A DNA stretch of 64,000 bases from Curtobacterium flaccumfaciens (GCF_004361695.1 NZ_SNVW01000002.1:372001-436000), one strand, 5' to 3'; positions 24,399 through 32,903 are shown, counted from the stretch's first letter. A program made the numbers and translations. The notes: generated from the letters alone by a model not told the origin.

Positions 24399-25642
24399 GC
24401 GAGCACCGCGGCGGGGACAGCGGCGACGGTGCTGTCACGGAAGACGTCCAGCGCGGCGTCGACGCCACCACCCTGCGGAACGGCGTGCCCCGCCCGGCGG
24501 AGCGTCTGCTCGAGCGCGGCGAGCGTCGTCACGACGGTGTCCTTCCGGGCGTTGTAGCCCATCGTGCCGATGCGCCACACCTTGCCGTGCAGCGGACCGA
24601 ACGACGTGCCGATCTCGATGCCGTGGTCGTCGAGCATCGCCGCACGGACCTCGTCGCCGACGACGTCGGACGGGATCTCCACCGCGACGACGTTGTGCAT
24701 CTTGTGCGCCACGTCGCCGAAGACGCCGAGCCCCAGCGCCTGCACGCCGGCGAGCATCGCGCGGCCCGCGGTCTCGTGCCGGGCGACGACGGCGTCGCGG
24801 CCCTCTTCCAGCAGGATGCGGGCGCACTCGTTCGCGGCGTAGAGCATCGAGGCGGCCTCGGTGTGGTGGTTGAGCCGGCGCGGACCCCAGTAGTCGAGGA
24901 TCATCGCCAGGTCGAGGTAGTTCGAGCGGATGGGCTCGTCCGCGACGGCGTCGCCGGGTTCACGGATGCCGGCCTCGACGCTGCGGCGGCCGTCGAGGAC
25001 CGCCACCGCCCTCGGCGAGAGGGTGAGCGGCGCGCTGCCGGACGGCCCGCCCAAGCACTTCTGCAGCCCGGCGCTGACGGCGTCGATCCCCCACGCGTCG
25101 GTCTCGAGCGGGTTGCCGCCGATCGTGGCGGTCGCGTCGGTGTAGAACAGCACGCCGTGCCGCTCGCAGATCGCACCGAGCTCGTCGAGCGGCTGGTTCA
25201 TCGTGGTCGAGGTGTCGCCCTGCACGATGGCCAGGACCTTCGGCCGGACGCGGACGATCGCGTCCTCGACGGCGGACGGCGTGAAGACCTGTCCCCACTC
25301 GGTCTCGATCGTGTGGACCTCGGCGCCGGCACGACCCGCGATCTCGGCGAGCAGGTGCCCGAACCGGCCGAACACCGGCACGAGGACACGGTCGCCGGGA
25401 GCCAGCAGCGAGACGAGCGCGGCCTCGATGCCGGCGCGGGAGGTGCCGTCGACGAGCACGGTGGCTTCGTTCTCGGTGCCGAACACCTGCCGGTAGAGCG
25501 CCTGCGTCTCGTTCATCGTGGTGGTCATCCACGGGTCGTACTGCCCGACGAGCGGGGTCGACAGCGCACGGAGCACGCGCGGGTCGGCGGTGATGGGCCC
25601 CGGCCCCATGAGGAGTCGTGCGGGCGGGTTCACTGGGAGCAT
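24395..25642 (-). CDS. pucG: (S)-ureidoglycine-glyoxylate aminotransferase (PucG-like)
   Basis: The product has 415 residues. A fold-type I PLP enzyme of the alanine-glyoxylate aminotransferase group: RLLMGPGPITADPRVLRALSTPLVGQYDP, VLVDGTSRAGIEAALVSLL, DATATIGG, and the PLP lysine in GLQKCLGGPSG near residue 200. In PucG the amino group of ureidoglycine passes to glyoxylate, giving oxalurate and glycine; the neighbouring AllC, which makes ureidoglycine, supports this over simple serine or alanine transamination. GGAGGA lies upstream of the ATG, and the stop overlaps allC. Confidence 0.85.
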   Translation of the reverse strand: MLPVNPPARLLMGPGPITADPRVLRALSTPLVGQYDPWMTTTMNETQALYRQVFGTENEATVLVDGTSRAGIEAALVSLLAPGDRVLVPVFGRFGHLLAEIAGRAGAEVHTIETEWGQVFTPSAVEDAIVRVRPKVLAIVQGDTSTTMNQPLDELGAICERHGVLFYTDATATIGGNPLETDAWGIDAVSAGLQKCLGGPSGSAPLTLSPRAVAVLDGRRSVEAGIREPGDAVADEPIRSNYLDLAMILDYWGPRRLNHHTEAASMLYAANECARILLEEGRDAVVARHETAGRAMLAGVQALGLGVFGDVAHKMHNVVAVEIPSDVVGDEVRAAMLDDHGIEIGTSFGPLHGKVWRIGTMGYNARKDTVVTTLAALEQTLRRAGHAVPQGGGVDAALDVFRDSTVAAVPAAVLA

Positions 25643-25684
25643 GGTGGTTCCTCCGTTCCTGATCCGAGCGTACCGGAACGTTCG

Positions 25685-27085
25685 TTACAGACGTGTTGCG
25701 GGGACAGACGGGGCAGCCGTGGCACGGACCGACGCGGTGGACGGCACCGGTCGTGGGACGAGCTCTCCCGCGACGGCGGTGACGCCGTCCTCAGCAGAGG
25801 CGACCAGCCGACCGCGCAACCAGGTCTCGGTGACGCGGCCGCGCGCCTCCAGGCCGGCGAACGCCGAGACCGGGTTGCGGTGCGCGAGACCGGCCACGTC
25901 GATGACGGCCGTGGCGGACGGGTCGAAGACCGCGAAGTGGGCGAGTGCGCCGGGGGCGACCACACCTCGGTCGGCGAAGCCGGCGAGCGCCGCGGGTCCG
26001 GTCGTGAAGAGCGGGAGGAGTTCCTCGAGCCGGACGCCACGACGTGACGCCTCGGTCCACACCGCACGGAACCCGACCTGCAGCCCCGCGATCCCACCCC
26101 AGGCCAGCCCCCAGTCGTCGACCTTGAGGTCCGCGGTGGAGGGCGAGTGGTCCGACACGACCATGTCGATCGTGCCGTCGAGGAGCCCCCGCCAGAGGGC
26201 GTCCCGGTTGGCGTCGTCGCGGATCGGCGGGCAGCACTTGTACTCCGTCGCGCCGTCCGGGATCGTGCCGGCCTCGAACGACAGGTAGTGCGGGCAGGTC
26301 TCGACCGTGATCCGCACGCCGTCGTCCTTCGCGGCCCGGATCATCGGCAGCGCGCCGGCGTCGGACAGGTGCAGGATGTGCACCCGCGCCCCGGTCGCCC
26401 GCGCGCCGTCGATCACCCGGGCGATGGCGGACCGCTCGGCGTCGACCGGGCGGGTGACGAGGAAGTCCGCGTAGTGGCCGCCGAGGGCCTCGTGGTCGAC
26501 CAGGAACGCGGGGTCCTCGGCGTGCACGATGAGGAGCGCGTCGATGCGGGCGACCTCCTCGATGGCGGCCCGGAGCTGCGTGGCGTCGAGGTGCGGGAAC
26601 TCGTCGACGCCGGACGGTGCCGTGAAGCACTTGAAGCCGAAGACGCCGACGTCGTGCAGCGCGTCGAGCGAGCCGAGGCTCGCCGGCACGGCGCCGCCCC
26701 AGAAGCCCACGTCGACCGCGACCCGGCCCGCGGCGCTCGCCTGCTTGACGGCGAGCGCCTCGACGGTGGTCGTCGCGGGGATCGAGTTGAGCGGCATGTC
26801 GATGACGGTGGTGACCCCGCCGAGCGCGGCCGCGCGGGTGGCGGACGCGAAGCCCTCCCACTCGGTACGGCCGGGCTCGTTGACGTGCACGTGGGTGTCG
26901 ACGAGCCCGGGGAGCAGGACCTGGTCGTCGGGGACGGTGCGGTCCACGGTCGCGTCGACGGTGGCGTCGACCGGCAGGACGGCGTCGATCCGGCCGTCGC
27001 GGACGACGACCGCAGCGGGACGGAAGGCTCCGTCGACCCACGCGCGGTGGGCGCGCAGGACCAGGTCGGCCTGGAGGCGCGTCAT
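25685..27085 (-). CDS. allB: Allantoinase
   Basis: The product has 466 residues. A cyclic amidohydrolase opening the allantoin ring: LLPGLVDTHVHVNEPGR (metal His-x-His), the carboxylated lysine in FGFKCFTAPSG, LIVHAEDP, HILHLSDAG, and VSDHSPSTADLK with the catalytic Asp. The lysine-cysteine-Phe context fits allantoinase better than hydantoinase. The start overlaps the racemase stop (ATGA), and the first codons (MTRLQAD) are encoded by an arm of the 42-bp palindrome at 27068-27081. A second arm-like sequence occurs near residue 411, where it also fits the family pattern. Confidence 0.9.
   Translation of the reverse strand: MTRLQADLVLRAHRAWVDGAFRPAAVVVRDGRIDAVLPVDATVDATVDRTVPDDQVLLPGLVDTHVHVNEPGRTEWEGFASATRAAALGGVTTVIDMPLNSIPATTTVEALAVKQASAAGRVAVDVGFWGGAVPASLGSLDALHDVGVFGFKCFTAPSGVDEFPHLDATQLRAAIEEVARIDALLIVHAEDPAFLVDHEALGGHYADFLVTRPVDAERSAIARVIDGARATGARVHILHLSDAGALPMIRAAKDDGVRITVETCPHYLSFEAGTIPDGATEYKCCPPIRDDANRDALWRGLLDGTIDMVVSDHSPSTADLKVDDWGLAWGGIAGLQVGFRAVWTEASRRGVRLEELLPLFTTGPAALAGFADRGVVAPGALAHFAVFDPSATAVIDVAGLAHRNPVSAFAGLEARGRVTETWLRGRLVASAEDGVTAVAGELVPRPVPSTASVRATAAPSVPATRL
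27068..27081. repeat. Palindrome arm forming the first codons of the allantoinase gene
   Basis: GGCCTGGAGGCGCG abuts the start codon; on the minus strand it is read as RLQA at residues 3-6. Confidence 0.6.
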
Positions 27086-27846
27086 GCGCCCGCCCCGACC
27101 GTCACGGCCGCCGACGGGAGACGTTCGAACCCCGCCAGCAGTCCCGACATCGGCTTGGCTGGTGGTGCGGCGTACTCGCCGCGTCTGCCCGTCGTCAGGC
27201 CGAGGCGCACGAGCGACTCGGCGAGCACCGTTGCGGCAGCCACCCCGTCGACCACCGGTGCCCCGATCTCGCGGGAGACCTCGGCGCAGAAGTCGGCCAT
27301 CCCGGCGCAGCCGAGCACCACCGCGTCCGCTCCCCCGGCGAGCACGGCACGGCACTCCTCGACGACGAGTTCCCGCGCGCCCGACGTCGGGTCCTCGAGT
27401 CGGAGCACGGGCACCTCGCACGCCCGGATCTCGGTGACGAGCGACGCGAAGCCGTAGCGCTCGGCGAGCTCGTGGGCACGACCCGTGGTCCGGGCGAGCG
27501 TGGTGACGACACCGAAGCGCCGGCCGAGCATCGCGGCGGCGTGGAAGCCGGCCTCGGCGATGCCGATGACGGGGCCGCCGGCGACCTCGCGTGCGGCGTC
27601 GAGCCCGGGGTCGCCGAAGCAGGCGACCACGTACGCGTCCACCCCGTCGCGCTCCCCGATCGCGATCTGCTCGAGGAGTCCGGGGACGGCCAGCGCCTCC
27701 TCGTAGTGGCTCTCGATCGAGGCCGGCCCCATCGTCGGGTTGACCGCTTCGACGACGGTGCCGGGGCCGGCGACCGCCGCAGCGGCGGCTCCGATGGTCC
27801 GCGTCATCGACGCGGTGGTGTTGGGGTTGACGACACGGATGCGCAT
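27082..27846 (-). CDS. Asp/Glu/hydantoin racemase family protein, likely allantoin racemase
   Basis: The product has 254 residues. MRIRVVNPNTTASMT at the N terminus and the two catalytic cysteines, in VVACFGDPGLDAA (near 83) and VVLGCAGMADF (near 190), place it in the hydantoin/allantoin racemase group. In an allantoin operon it most likely interconverts R- and S-allantoin, so that the stereospecific allantoinase can use both. GGAAGGA precedes the ATG. Its stop overlaps the allantoinase start. Confidence 0.85.
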   Translation of the reverse strand: MRIRVVNPNTTASMTRTIGAAAAAVAGPGTVVEAVNPTMGPASIESHYEEALAVPGLLEQIAIGERDGVDAYVVACFGDPGLDAAREVAGGPVIGIAEAGFHAAAMLGRRFGVVTTLARTTGRAHELAERYGFASLVTEIRACEVPVLRLEDPTSGARELVVEECRAVLAGGADAVVLGCAGMADFCAEVSREIGAPVVDGVAAATVLAESLVRLGLTTGRRGEYAAPPAKPMSGLLAGFERLPSAAVTVGAGA

Positions 27847-27901
27847 CGGGGTCCTTCCGGTGGTGCGGGGTGCTGGGTGGTGACCATCGTGGCGGAGGCG
27901 A

Positions 27902-27917
27902 GCCGCGCCTCCAGGCC
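27902..27917. repeat. Half-copy of the 42-bp palindrome in the ureide operon
   Basis: GCCGCGCCTCCAGGCC lies in the 138-bp gap between the permease and racemase genes, the only sizeable gap within this operon. Confidence 0.6.
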
Positions 27918-27984
27918 GTGACCGTGGTCGGTGGACGGCCGGCCGCCGCGACCCGCCTGTGGAGGACGGGTCGCCGCGACGGGG

Positions 27985-29544
27985 TCAGGCGCGGCCGGTG
28001 GCGGCGCCGTCGTCGACCGTGGGGTCGTCCGCGTCGAGGACGGGCATGCTCGGGCGGACCCGCTCGAGGGCCCAGAAGACCACGAGCCCGAGGCCACAGC
28101 CGATGAACCAGCTGTAGTTCGACAGCCACGGGAGCACGCCGAGCGCCGGCGGCAGGACCGCGCTGGCGACCGAGACGGCACCGGTGATGACGAGGGTCCA
28201 GATCGCGTTCGGGTTGAAGCCCTTCGCGTACCAGTACCGCGCCGTCGGGTCCTTCGTGTACATGTCGTCGACCGCGACCCGCTGCTTCGCGACGATGTAG
28301 TAGCCGGCGATGAGGATGCCGAACAACGGCCCGATCAGCGCGCCGAGAACACCGAGCGTGTAGAGGATCGCCTGGTCGTTGCCGTACCAGTTCCACGGGG
28401 TGAGGAGCACGGAGCCGACCGCGGCGATCATGCCGCCGGCTCGCCAGCTGATCCGCCGCGGGGCGACGTTCGAGAAGTCGAACGCGGGGCTGATGAAGTT
28501 CGCGACGATGTTGATGCCGACGGTGGCCGTGACGAAGGTCAGGCCGCCGAGCAGGATCGCGAACGGCGCACCGATCGCCTGCACGGTCTCGATCGGGTCG
28601 GTGATGAGCTTGCCGAACACCGGCACCGTGGCGCTGGCGCAGAGCACGGTCAGCACCGAGAAGAACAGGAAGTTGATCGGCAGCCCCCAGAGGTTCCCGC
28701 GCTTCACCGCGTCGAAGGACTTCGCGTAGCGCGAGAAGTCGCCGAAGTTGAGCATCGGGCCGGAGAAGTAGCTCACCACGAGGGCGATCGCCGACAGCAT
28801 CACCGGGATGCTCGCACCGAACGAGAGCGGCTCGCCCGCCGAGAGCGTGAACGAGATGTTGCTGATGCCGGCCTGGCTGACGAGGTACACCGCCAGGGCG
28901 ATCATCACGACGTAGACCGCGGGGCCGGCCCAGTCGATGAACTTCTTGATGGCGTCCATGCCCATCCAGAACAGTGCGCCCTGGGCGACCCAGAGGATCG
29001 CGTACGAGATCCACCCGAGCGCCGAGAGTCCGAGGAACGAGTGCTCGAGGAGCACCGCTGACGCCGGGATGAACTTCAGGAAGATGATGTTGAGCGACTG
29101 CGCGGCGAGGAAGGTCTGCACGCCGTACCAGGCCATCGCGATGAGGCCGCGGATGATCGCCGGGACGTTCGCGCCGAGGACACCGAACACCGCGCGGTTG
29201 ATCACCGGGTACGGCACGCCGGTGCGCTGCGACGGCTTCGCGACGAGGTTCGCGAACACCTGCACGATGAGGATGCCGACCACCAGCGCGATGAGCACCT
29301 GCCAGCTGGCGATGCCGAGGGCGAAGAGCGACCCGGCGGTGACGTACCCGCCGACCGAGTGCACGTCGGACATCCAGAACGCGAAGATGTTGTAGCTCGT
29401 CCACGTCTGCTTCCGCAGCGGTGCGAGGTCTTCGTTGGTGAGCGCCGGGTCGTACCCGGGCTTGACGACACCGGCGCCGGCGGGGGCCGGTGTCGTGAGG
29501 GGGGCGTGGGGCGCGGCGACCGGGGCCTGGATCTCTGTAGCCAT
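27985..29544 (-). CDS. NCS1 family nucleobase/allantoin permease
   Basis: The product has 519 residues with about twelve membrane helices. The cytosolic N terminus leads into LRKQTWTSYNIFAFWMSDVHSVGGY, the NCS1 signature, and GDFSRYAKSFDAVKRGNLWGLP is the conserved loop after helix 7. NCS1 carriers import nucleobases, hydantoins or allantoin with Na+ or H+; first place in the ureide operon points to allantoin. GGAGGA precedes the ATG, and a TAGCGT hexamer at 29595-29600 on the minus strand is a plausible -10 with a leader of about 45 nt. Confidence 0.9.
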   Translation of the reverse strand: MATEIQAPVAAPHAPLTTPAPAGAGVVKPGYDPALTNEDLAPLRKQTWTSYNIFAFWMSDVHSVGGYVTAGSLFALGIASWQVLIALVVGILIVQVFANLVAKPSQRTGVPYPVINRAVFGVLGANVPAIIRGLIAMAWYGVQTFLAAQSLNIIFLKFIPASAVLLEHSFLGLSALGWISYAILWVAQGALFWMGMDAIKKFIDWAGPAVYVVMIALAVYLVSQAGISNISFTLSAGEPLSFGASIPVMLSAIALVVSYFSGPMLNFGDFSRYAKSFDAVKRGNLWGLPINFLFFSVLTVLCASATVPVFGKLITDPIETVQAIGAPFAILLGGLTFVTATVGINIVANFISPAFDFSNVAPRRISWRAGGMIAAVGSVLLTPWNWYGNDQAILYTLGVLGALIGPLFGILIAGYYIVAKQRVAVDDMYTKDPTARYWYAKGFNPNAIWTLVITGAVSVASAVLPPALGVLPWLSNYSWFIGCGLGLVVFWALERVRPSMPVLDADDPTVDDGAATGRA

Positions 29545-29594
29545 GGCGTCCTCCGAGGAGTGGGAAGGGCGAGCGGTACCCGCCTCTGGCCACG

Positions 29595-29600
29595 ACGCTA
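29595..29600 (-). promoter_or_regulatory. Putative -10 of the ureide operon promoter
   Basis: TAGCGT, the same hexamer as in several leaderless promoters here, but 50 nt upstream of a start that has a good ribosome site. Confidence 0.4.
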
Positions 29601-29700
29601 CGGAGCCTCTTCGATGCGCCCGTTTCCCCCGTGTAACGGTCGTGTGTCGGAGCAGCGGGCGTGAAACGCTCGTTCCGGCCGGCGATGTGCGCGAGGAACT

Positions 29701-29716
29701 TGCACAGGCTTGTGCA
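29701..29716. promoter_or_regulatory. Putative operator TGCACA-N4-TGTGCA
   Basis: A perfect 6-bp inverted repeat lies directly before a GATGAT hexamer that precedes the SGNH start by 6 nt. This is where a repressor would cover the promoter. The region is shared with the divergent ureide operon, 157 bp away. Confidence 0.4.
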
Positions 29717-29729
29717 CGATGATGGCAGG

Positions 29730-30527
29730 ATGCAGCACAGCACCCGGTACGTGGCCATCGGCGACAGCTTCTCCGAGGGCATCGGCGACGAGGGGACCGG
29801 CGGCATCGGCGACGCCGGCGCGGTTCCGTTCCCCGGCTGGACCGGACGACTGGCGAGCGGGATGGCCGACCACCTCGGGGTGCCCGTCTCGTACGCCAAC
29901 CTCGCCGTGCGCGGTCGGCTGCTGGCCGGGGTCCTCGACGAGCAGCTCGACGCCGCACTCGCCCTCGACCCCGCGCCGACGCTCATCACGTTCTGCGGCG
30001 GCGGCAACGACCTGCTCCGTCCGCGCTTCGACGTCGACCAGCTCATCGGGCGACTCGAGGCCGCGGTGACCACGGTCCTCGACCGCGGGGTCCGGATCGC
30101 CCTGCTCAGCCCGGCCGACCCGAGCGCCCGGCTCCCCCTCGGGTCGCTCATCAACCGCCGCGGCGACGCCTGGGCCGAGGCACTCGGCGACCTCGCCCGG
30201 CGGCACGGCCTGCCCTTCGTCGACGTCTCCCGCGACGACCACCTGCGCCGGGCCGAGTTCTGGTCCGAGGACCGCCTGCACATGAACGCGACCGGCCACC
30301 AGCGCGTCGCCGACCTCGCCCTGCACGCCGTCGTGGACGGCCCCGCCCCGGTGGTCCCGGCAGAGGCCCCGGCCGGGCGACGACGCTTCCGCGACGAGGC
30401 CCGCTACTACCGCGAGCACGTGCTGCCGTGGGTGGGACGCCGGGTCACCCGCCGTTCCTCCGGCGACGGCCGGACTGCGACGTTCCCGGAGTGGACGACT
30501 GCCACACCGAACGCCCCGCGTGGCTGA
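29730..30527 (+). CDS. SGNH/GDSL hydrolase family protein
   Basis: The product has 265 residues. RYVAIGDSFSEGIGDE is block I with the nucleophile Ser; NLAVRGRLLAGV gives the Gly block, FCGGGNDLLRPRFD the Asn, and WSEDRLHMNATGHQRVA the Asp/His of the triad. There is no signal peptide, so it is cytosolic, unlike the lipoprotein esterase at 4.7-5.5 kb. The C-terminal RRRFRDEARYYREHVLPWVGRR extension is typical of actinobacterial members. Substrate unknown. It is divergent from the ureide operon. Confidence 0.85.
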   Translation: MQHSTRYVAIGDSFSEGIGDEGTGGIGDAGAVPFPGWTGRLASGMADHLGVPVSYANLAVRGRLLAGVLDEQLDAALALDPAPTLITFCGGGNDLLRPRFDVDQLIGRLEAAVTTVLDRGVRIALLSPADPSARLPLGSLINRRGDAWAEALGDLARRHGLPFVDVSRDDHLRRAEFWSEDRLHMNATGHQRVADLALHAVVDGPAPVVPAEAPAGRRRFRDEARYYREHVLPWVGRRVTRRSSGDGRTATFPEWTTATPNAPRG

Positions 30528-30550
30528 GCATCAGCACAGGCCCGGCGTTG

Positions 30551-30585
30551 CTGCGGCATGCCGCAGGGATGTCGCACCGTGCGAC
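30551..30585. repeat. Two adjacent perfect short palindromes
   Basis: CTGCGGCATGCCGCAG (30551-30566) and GTCGCACCGTGCGAC (30571-30585) lie between the SGNH stop and the VOC start. They may form terminator hairpins or be operator sites for the downstream gene. Confidence 0.5.
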
Positions 30586-30627
30586 CCGAGCTGCGACTGC
30601 GCCCGGCGACGCTGCTAGACAACAGCA

Positions 30628-31197
30628 ATGAGCAGGGGAATCAGGATCGACCACGTGGGCGTCACGGTGCCGGACATCGACGCAGCCACGGCGTTCTTCG
30701 AGGCGGCGTTCGACGCCGTCGTCCTGTACGACATGCGGTGCAGGACCGAGGCACCGAACGACTCCCCCGAGGCGCACCGCTACCTCGGGATCCCACGGAG
30801 CATGGCGCAGGGCGCGTTCCGGATGCTCGCGCTCCCCGAGGGGCCGGGGCTCGAGCTGTTCGAGTACCTCGGCGCCGACCAGCACGGTGCGGCACTCCCC
30901 TCGGACCTCGGGTGGCAGCACCTGGCGATCTACACCGACGACCTCGACGAGACACTCGCCCGGGTCGAGGCCGCGGGTGGCAGCCGGAACTCCGACCCCC
31001 GCGACCTCCGCGGGCTCGAGGCCGGCGAGGGCAACCGCTTCGTCTACACCCGCACGCCGTGGGGGTCGACGCTCGAGCTCGTCAGCTACCCGACCCCGCA
31101 GCCGTACCTGTTGCAGGCGCCCCGGGCTAAGTGGGCGCCGTGGCCGACCACGGCGGACGCCGTCCGCAGCGCCGGCAGCACGGTCCCCGTCAGCTGA
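30628..31197 (+). CDS. VOC (glyoxalase/bleomycin-resistance fold) family protein
   Basis: The product has 189 residues. RIDHVGVTVPDIDAATAFFEAAF and the second half, GWQHLAIYTDDLDETLARVEAAGG, are the paired beta-alpha-beta-beta-beta modules of the vicinal oxygen chelate fold; the metal ligands would be His9, Glu near 77 and His near 97 with the C-terminal Glu in STLELVSYP. The reaction (dioxygenase, lyase or resistance protein) cannot be told. TAGACA lies 6 nt before the ATG, near the leaderless pattern. Confidence 0.8.
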   Translation: MSRGIRIDHVGVTVPDIDAATAFFEAAFDAVVLYDMRCRTEAPNDSPEAHRYLGIPRSMAQGAFRMLALPEGPGLELFEYLGADQHGAALPSDLGWQHLAIYTDDLDETLARVEAAGGSRNSDPRDLRGLEAGEGNRFVYTRTPWGSTLELVSYPTPQPYLLQAPRAKWAPWPTTADAVRSAGSTVPVS

Positions 31198-31204
31198 CGA
31201 CCCC

Positions 31205-31272
31205 GATCGGCGCCGGTCAGCGGTCGGCGCCGGTCAGCGGTCGGCGCCGGTCAGCGATCGGCGCCGGTCAGC
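31205..31272. repeat. 17-bp tandem repeat spanning the GNAT stop codon
   Basis: Four units of GGTCGGCGCCGGTCAGC, the outer two starting GATCGG. The last unit and part of the third encode the C terminus and stop of the leftward GNAT gene; each further unit repeats the same codons plus TGA. Confidence 0.85.
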
Positions 31273-31760
31273 CACGCGCGGGTCGGTCGCCCGTGCAGGG
31301 CGTGCGGGAACACCGGCCCGACCGGACGGAACCCGGCGCTCCGGTAGAGCGCGAGCGCGGGCTCGTTGTCCTCGAGCGCGTGCAGCAGACACCGCTGGTG
31401 GCCGGCGCGTCCGGCCTCGGCGACGGCCGCGCGGAGCAGGGAGCGGCCGAGCCCTCGCCCCTGCGCGCGCGGGTCGACGGCGAGGAGCGACAGGTAGGCC
31501 GCATCGACCGGGTCGTCGGGCATGCCGGTCCCCGGCGCGGTCACCAGGGCGAACCCGACGAGCGCGGCGTCGCTCGCCTCGGACGCCGCCGCCACGACCA
31601 GCGCGACCCGCTCCGCGGCGAACTTCGCGCGCGCCCGGGACCGCACGGCGTCCGACTCCGGGACGCCGTCGCGCGTCGCGACCGCCGCCGTCCAGAGGTC
31701 GACGCACGCCTCGGCCTCGCCCTGGGTCGCGGCACGCACGACGCAGGAGGAACCGATCAC
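31251..31760 (-). CDS. GNAT family N-acetyltransferase
   Basis: The product has 169 residues. AYLSLLAVDPRAQGRGLGRSLLRAAVAEA is the acetyl-CoA binding motif, followed by LHALEDNEPALALYRSAGFRPVG, the standard C-terminal block. The substrate is unknown. It ends in LTGADR, encoded by a 17-bp unit repeated three more times downstream, so the stop and last codons have been duplicated. The GTG start follows TAGGGT by 6 nt. It is convergent with the VOC gene. Confidence 0.82.
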   Translation of the reverse strand: MIGSSCVVRAATQGEAEACVDLWTAAVATRDGVPESDAVRSRARAKFAAERVALVVAAASEASDAALVGFALVTAPGTGMPDDPVDAAYLSLLAVDPRAQGRGLGRSLLRAAVAEAGRAGHQRCLLHALEDNEPALALYRSAGFRPVGPVFPHALHGRPTRAWLTGADR

Positions 31761-31766
31761 CCGTCC

Positions 31767-31772
31767 ACCCTA
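31767..31772 (-). promoter_or_regulatory. -10 element of a leaderless promoter for the GNAT gene at 31251-31760
   Basis: TAGGGT on the minus strand, 6 nt before the GTG at 31760. Confidence 0.5.
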
Positions 31773-31847
31773 CGACGGTCACCTCCGTCAGACGGTTCTG
31801 TCAGGATCGGCGGAACGGCGACACCACTGAGTGAAGGGGGTCTGCTC

Positions 31848-32570
31848 ATGACCGCACACCGCACCACCGCCCTGGTCCTCGGGGCCGCTGCACTCATCGT
31901 CGGCATCACCGGCTGCGCCACCACGTCCGGCCAGGCTGCACCGATCCCGGCGCCCACGGGCGCGACCGCGTCCGCCGCCTCGGCCACGCCGACACCGGCA
32001 TCCACTCCGACACCGGCATCGACACCGGCCCCGTCGGGGACCGCGACGCCAGGAGGCCCGTCGACCTGGGTCTTCGGCGCCTCGTCGTTCGGGCCCGTCA
32101 CGCTCGGCGCCACCGACGCCGGCACGGTCCTGCCCGCCGCGGGCTTCGCTCGGCAGCCCGCCACCGACTGCGTCAGCTCCTACGAGTGGACGTCACCGGG
32201 CCTGACGGCGTCGAGCGGGAACGGCTACCGCATCCTCGTCGCCGCTGACGACTCCGGCCCCGGCGTCCGGTACGTGCGCGTCGCCGGCCAGGCCGAGGAC
32301 GCCGGCGCGTTCTCCTCGCCAGCGTTGACGACCACGGGCATCGCGCTCGGGTCGACCGCCGACGAGGTCCGCGCCGCCTACCCGGGCCTCGTCAAGACGG
32401 TCGACACGTGGGAGCCGTCGGGCGGCGGGTACCGCGAGTACGTGTCCCCCACGGCCGACGGCCACTGGCTGCACTTCGACACGACGGGCGGCGACGCCGC
32501 CCACGACGTCGTGACGACCGTCGTCATCAACGACACGAAGTCGGTCACGCAGGCCGTCTGCCCGAACTGA
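31848..32570 (+). CDS. Lipoprotein of unknown function
   Basis: The product has 240 residues. The lipoprotein signal ends in GITGCATT with the lipobox Cys near residue 23. A Thr/Pro/Ala/Ser linker follows (about 38-75) built from repeated TPAS and TPTP units, then a domain of about 165 residues with LGSTADEVRAAYPGLVKTVDTWEP and a terminal TQAVCPN; a second Cys near DCVSSYEW may pair with it. This is a common actinobacterial envelope layout, but I know no function. GAAGGGGG precedes the ATG. The gene is divergent from the GNAT gene at 31251-31760. Confidence 0.75.
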   Translation: MTAHRTTALVLGAAALIVGITGCATTSGQAAPIPAPTGATASAASATPTPASTPTPASTPAPSGTATPGGPSTWVFGASSFGPVTLGATDAGTVLPAAGFARQPATDCVSSYEWTSPGLTASSGNGYRILVAADDSGPGVRYVRVAGQAEDAGAFSSPALTTTGIALGSTADEVRAAYPGLVKTVDTWEPSGGGYREYVSPTADGHWLHFDTTGGDAAHDVVTTVVINDTKSVTQAVCPN

Positions 32571-32670
32571 GGGGCTGCGACGTCGCCGCGCTCCGTCGTG
32601 CAGATCATCGCGCGTCCCTACAATAGGCATACGTTTCAAGCGTTGCGGGGCCGTGTCCGCGAGTCACGCC

Positions 32671-32712
32671 GGCCCGGAGGCGCGGTGCGGGCCCGCCCCG
32701 CGCCTCCAGACC
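32671..32712. repeat. 42-bp palindromic element, copy A of the array
   Basis: Begins GGCCCGGAGGCGCGG, ends CGCGCCTCCAGACC. The 25 bp that follow (32711-32735) are identical to 33070-33094, which carries the sufU stop codon. Confidence 0.8.
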
Positions 32713-32748
32713 GGCACCCGGTCACGTCACGGGCGCGCGAGCGCCCGC

Positions 32749-32810
32749 CGCACAACCGAACGCACCCGGAACCGCAGGTTCGCGCGGTTCGGACGGACTT
32801 CGGTTGTGCG
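32749..32810. repeat. Inverted repeat with CGCACAACCGAA arms, copy 1
   Basis: CGCACAACCGAA (32749-32760) pairs with TTCGGTTGTGCG (32799-32810). The whole unit recurs at 32932-32994 with about ten substitutions. Confidence 0.7.
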
Positions 32811-32819
32811 AACGTCCGC

Positions 32820-32860
32820 ACGGACTGACGGACTGACGGACTGACGGACTGCCGGACTGC
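32820..32860. repeat. GACTGACG octamer tandem repeat
   Basis: Consecutive GGACTGAC units grade into GGACTGCC units just before the second 42-bp palindrome. The same GGACTGCC motif reappears before the third. Confidence 0.75.
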
Positions 32861-32861
32861 C

Positions 32862-32903
32862 GGACGGGAGGCGCGGTGTGGGGCCGCCCCGCGCCTCCAG
32901 GCC
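32862..32903. repeat. 42-bp palindromic element, copy B of the array
   Basis: Begins GGACGGGAGGCGCGG and ends with the standard CGCGCCTCCAGGCC arm. Confidence 0.75.

Noticed and set aside
25841..25857. Palindrome arm inside the allantoinase gene near residue 411
   Set aside because: GLEARG encoded here agrees with the usual G-x-x-L-x-G-x-V pattern of the family, so it may be native sequence resembling the arm and was not counted as an insertion.
25685..30283. Open frame of 1532 codons across several ureide genes
   Set aside because: Only its last 466 codons (allantoinase) have family motifs; the rest is Arg/Pro-rich shadow of the racemase and permease genes, produced by high G+C.
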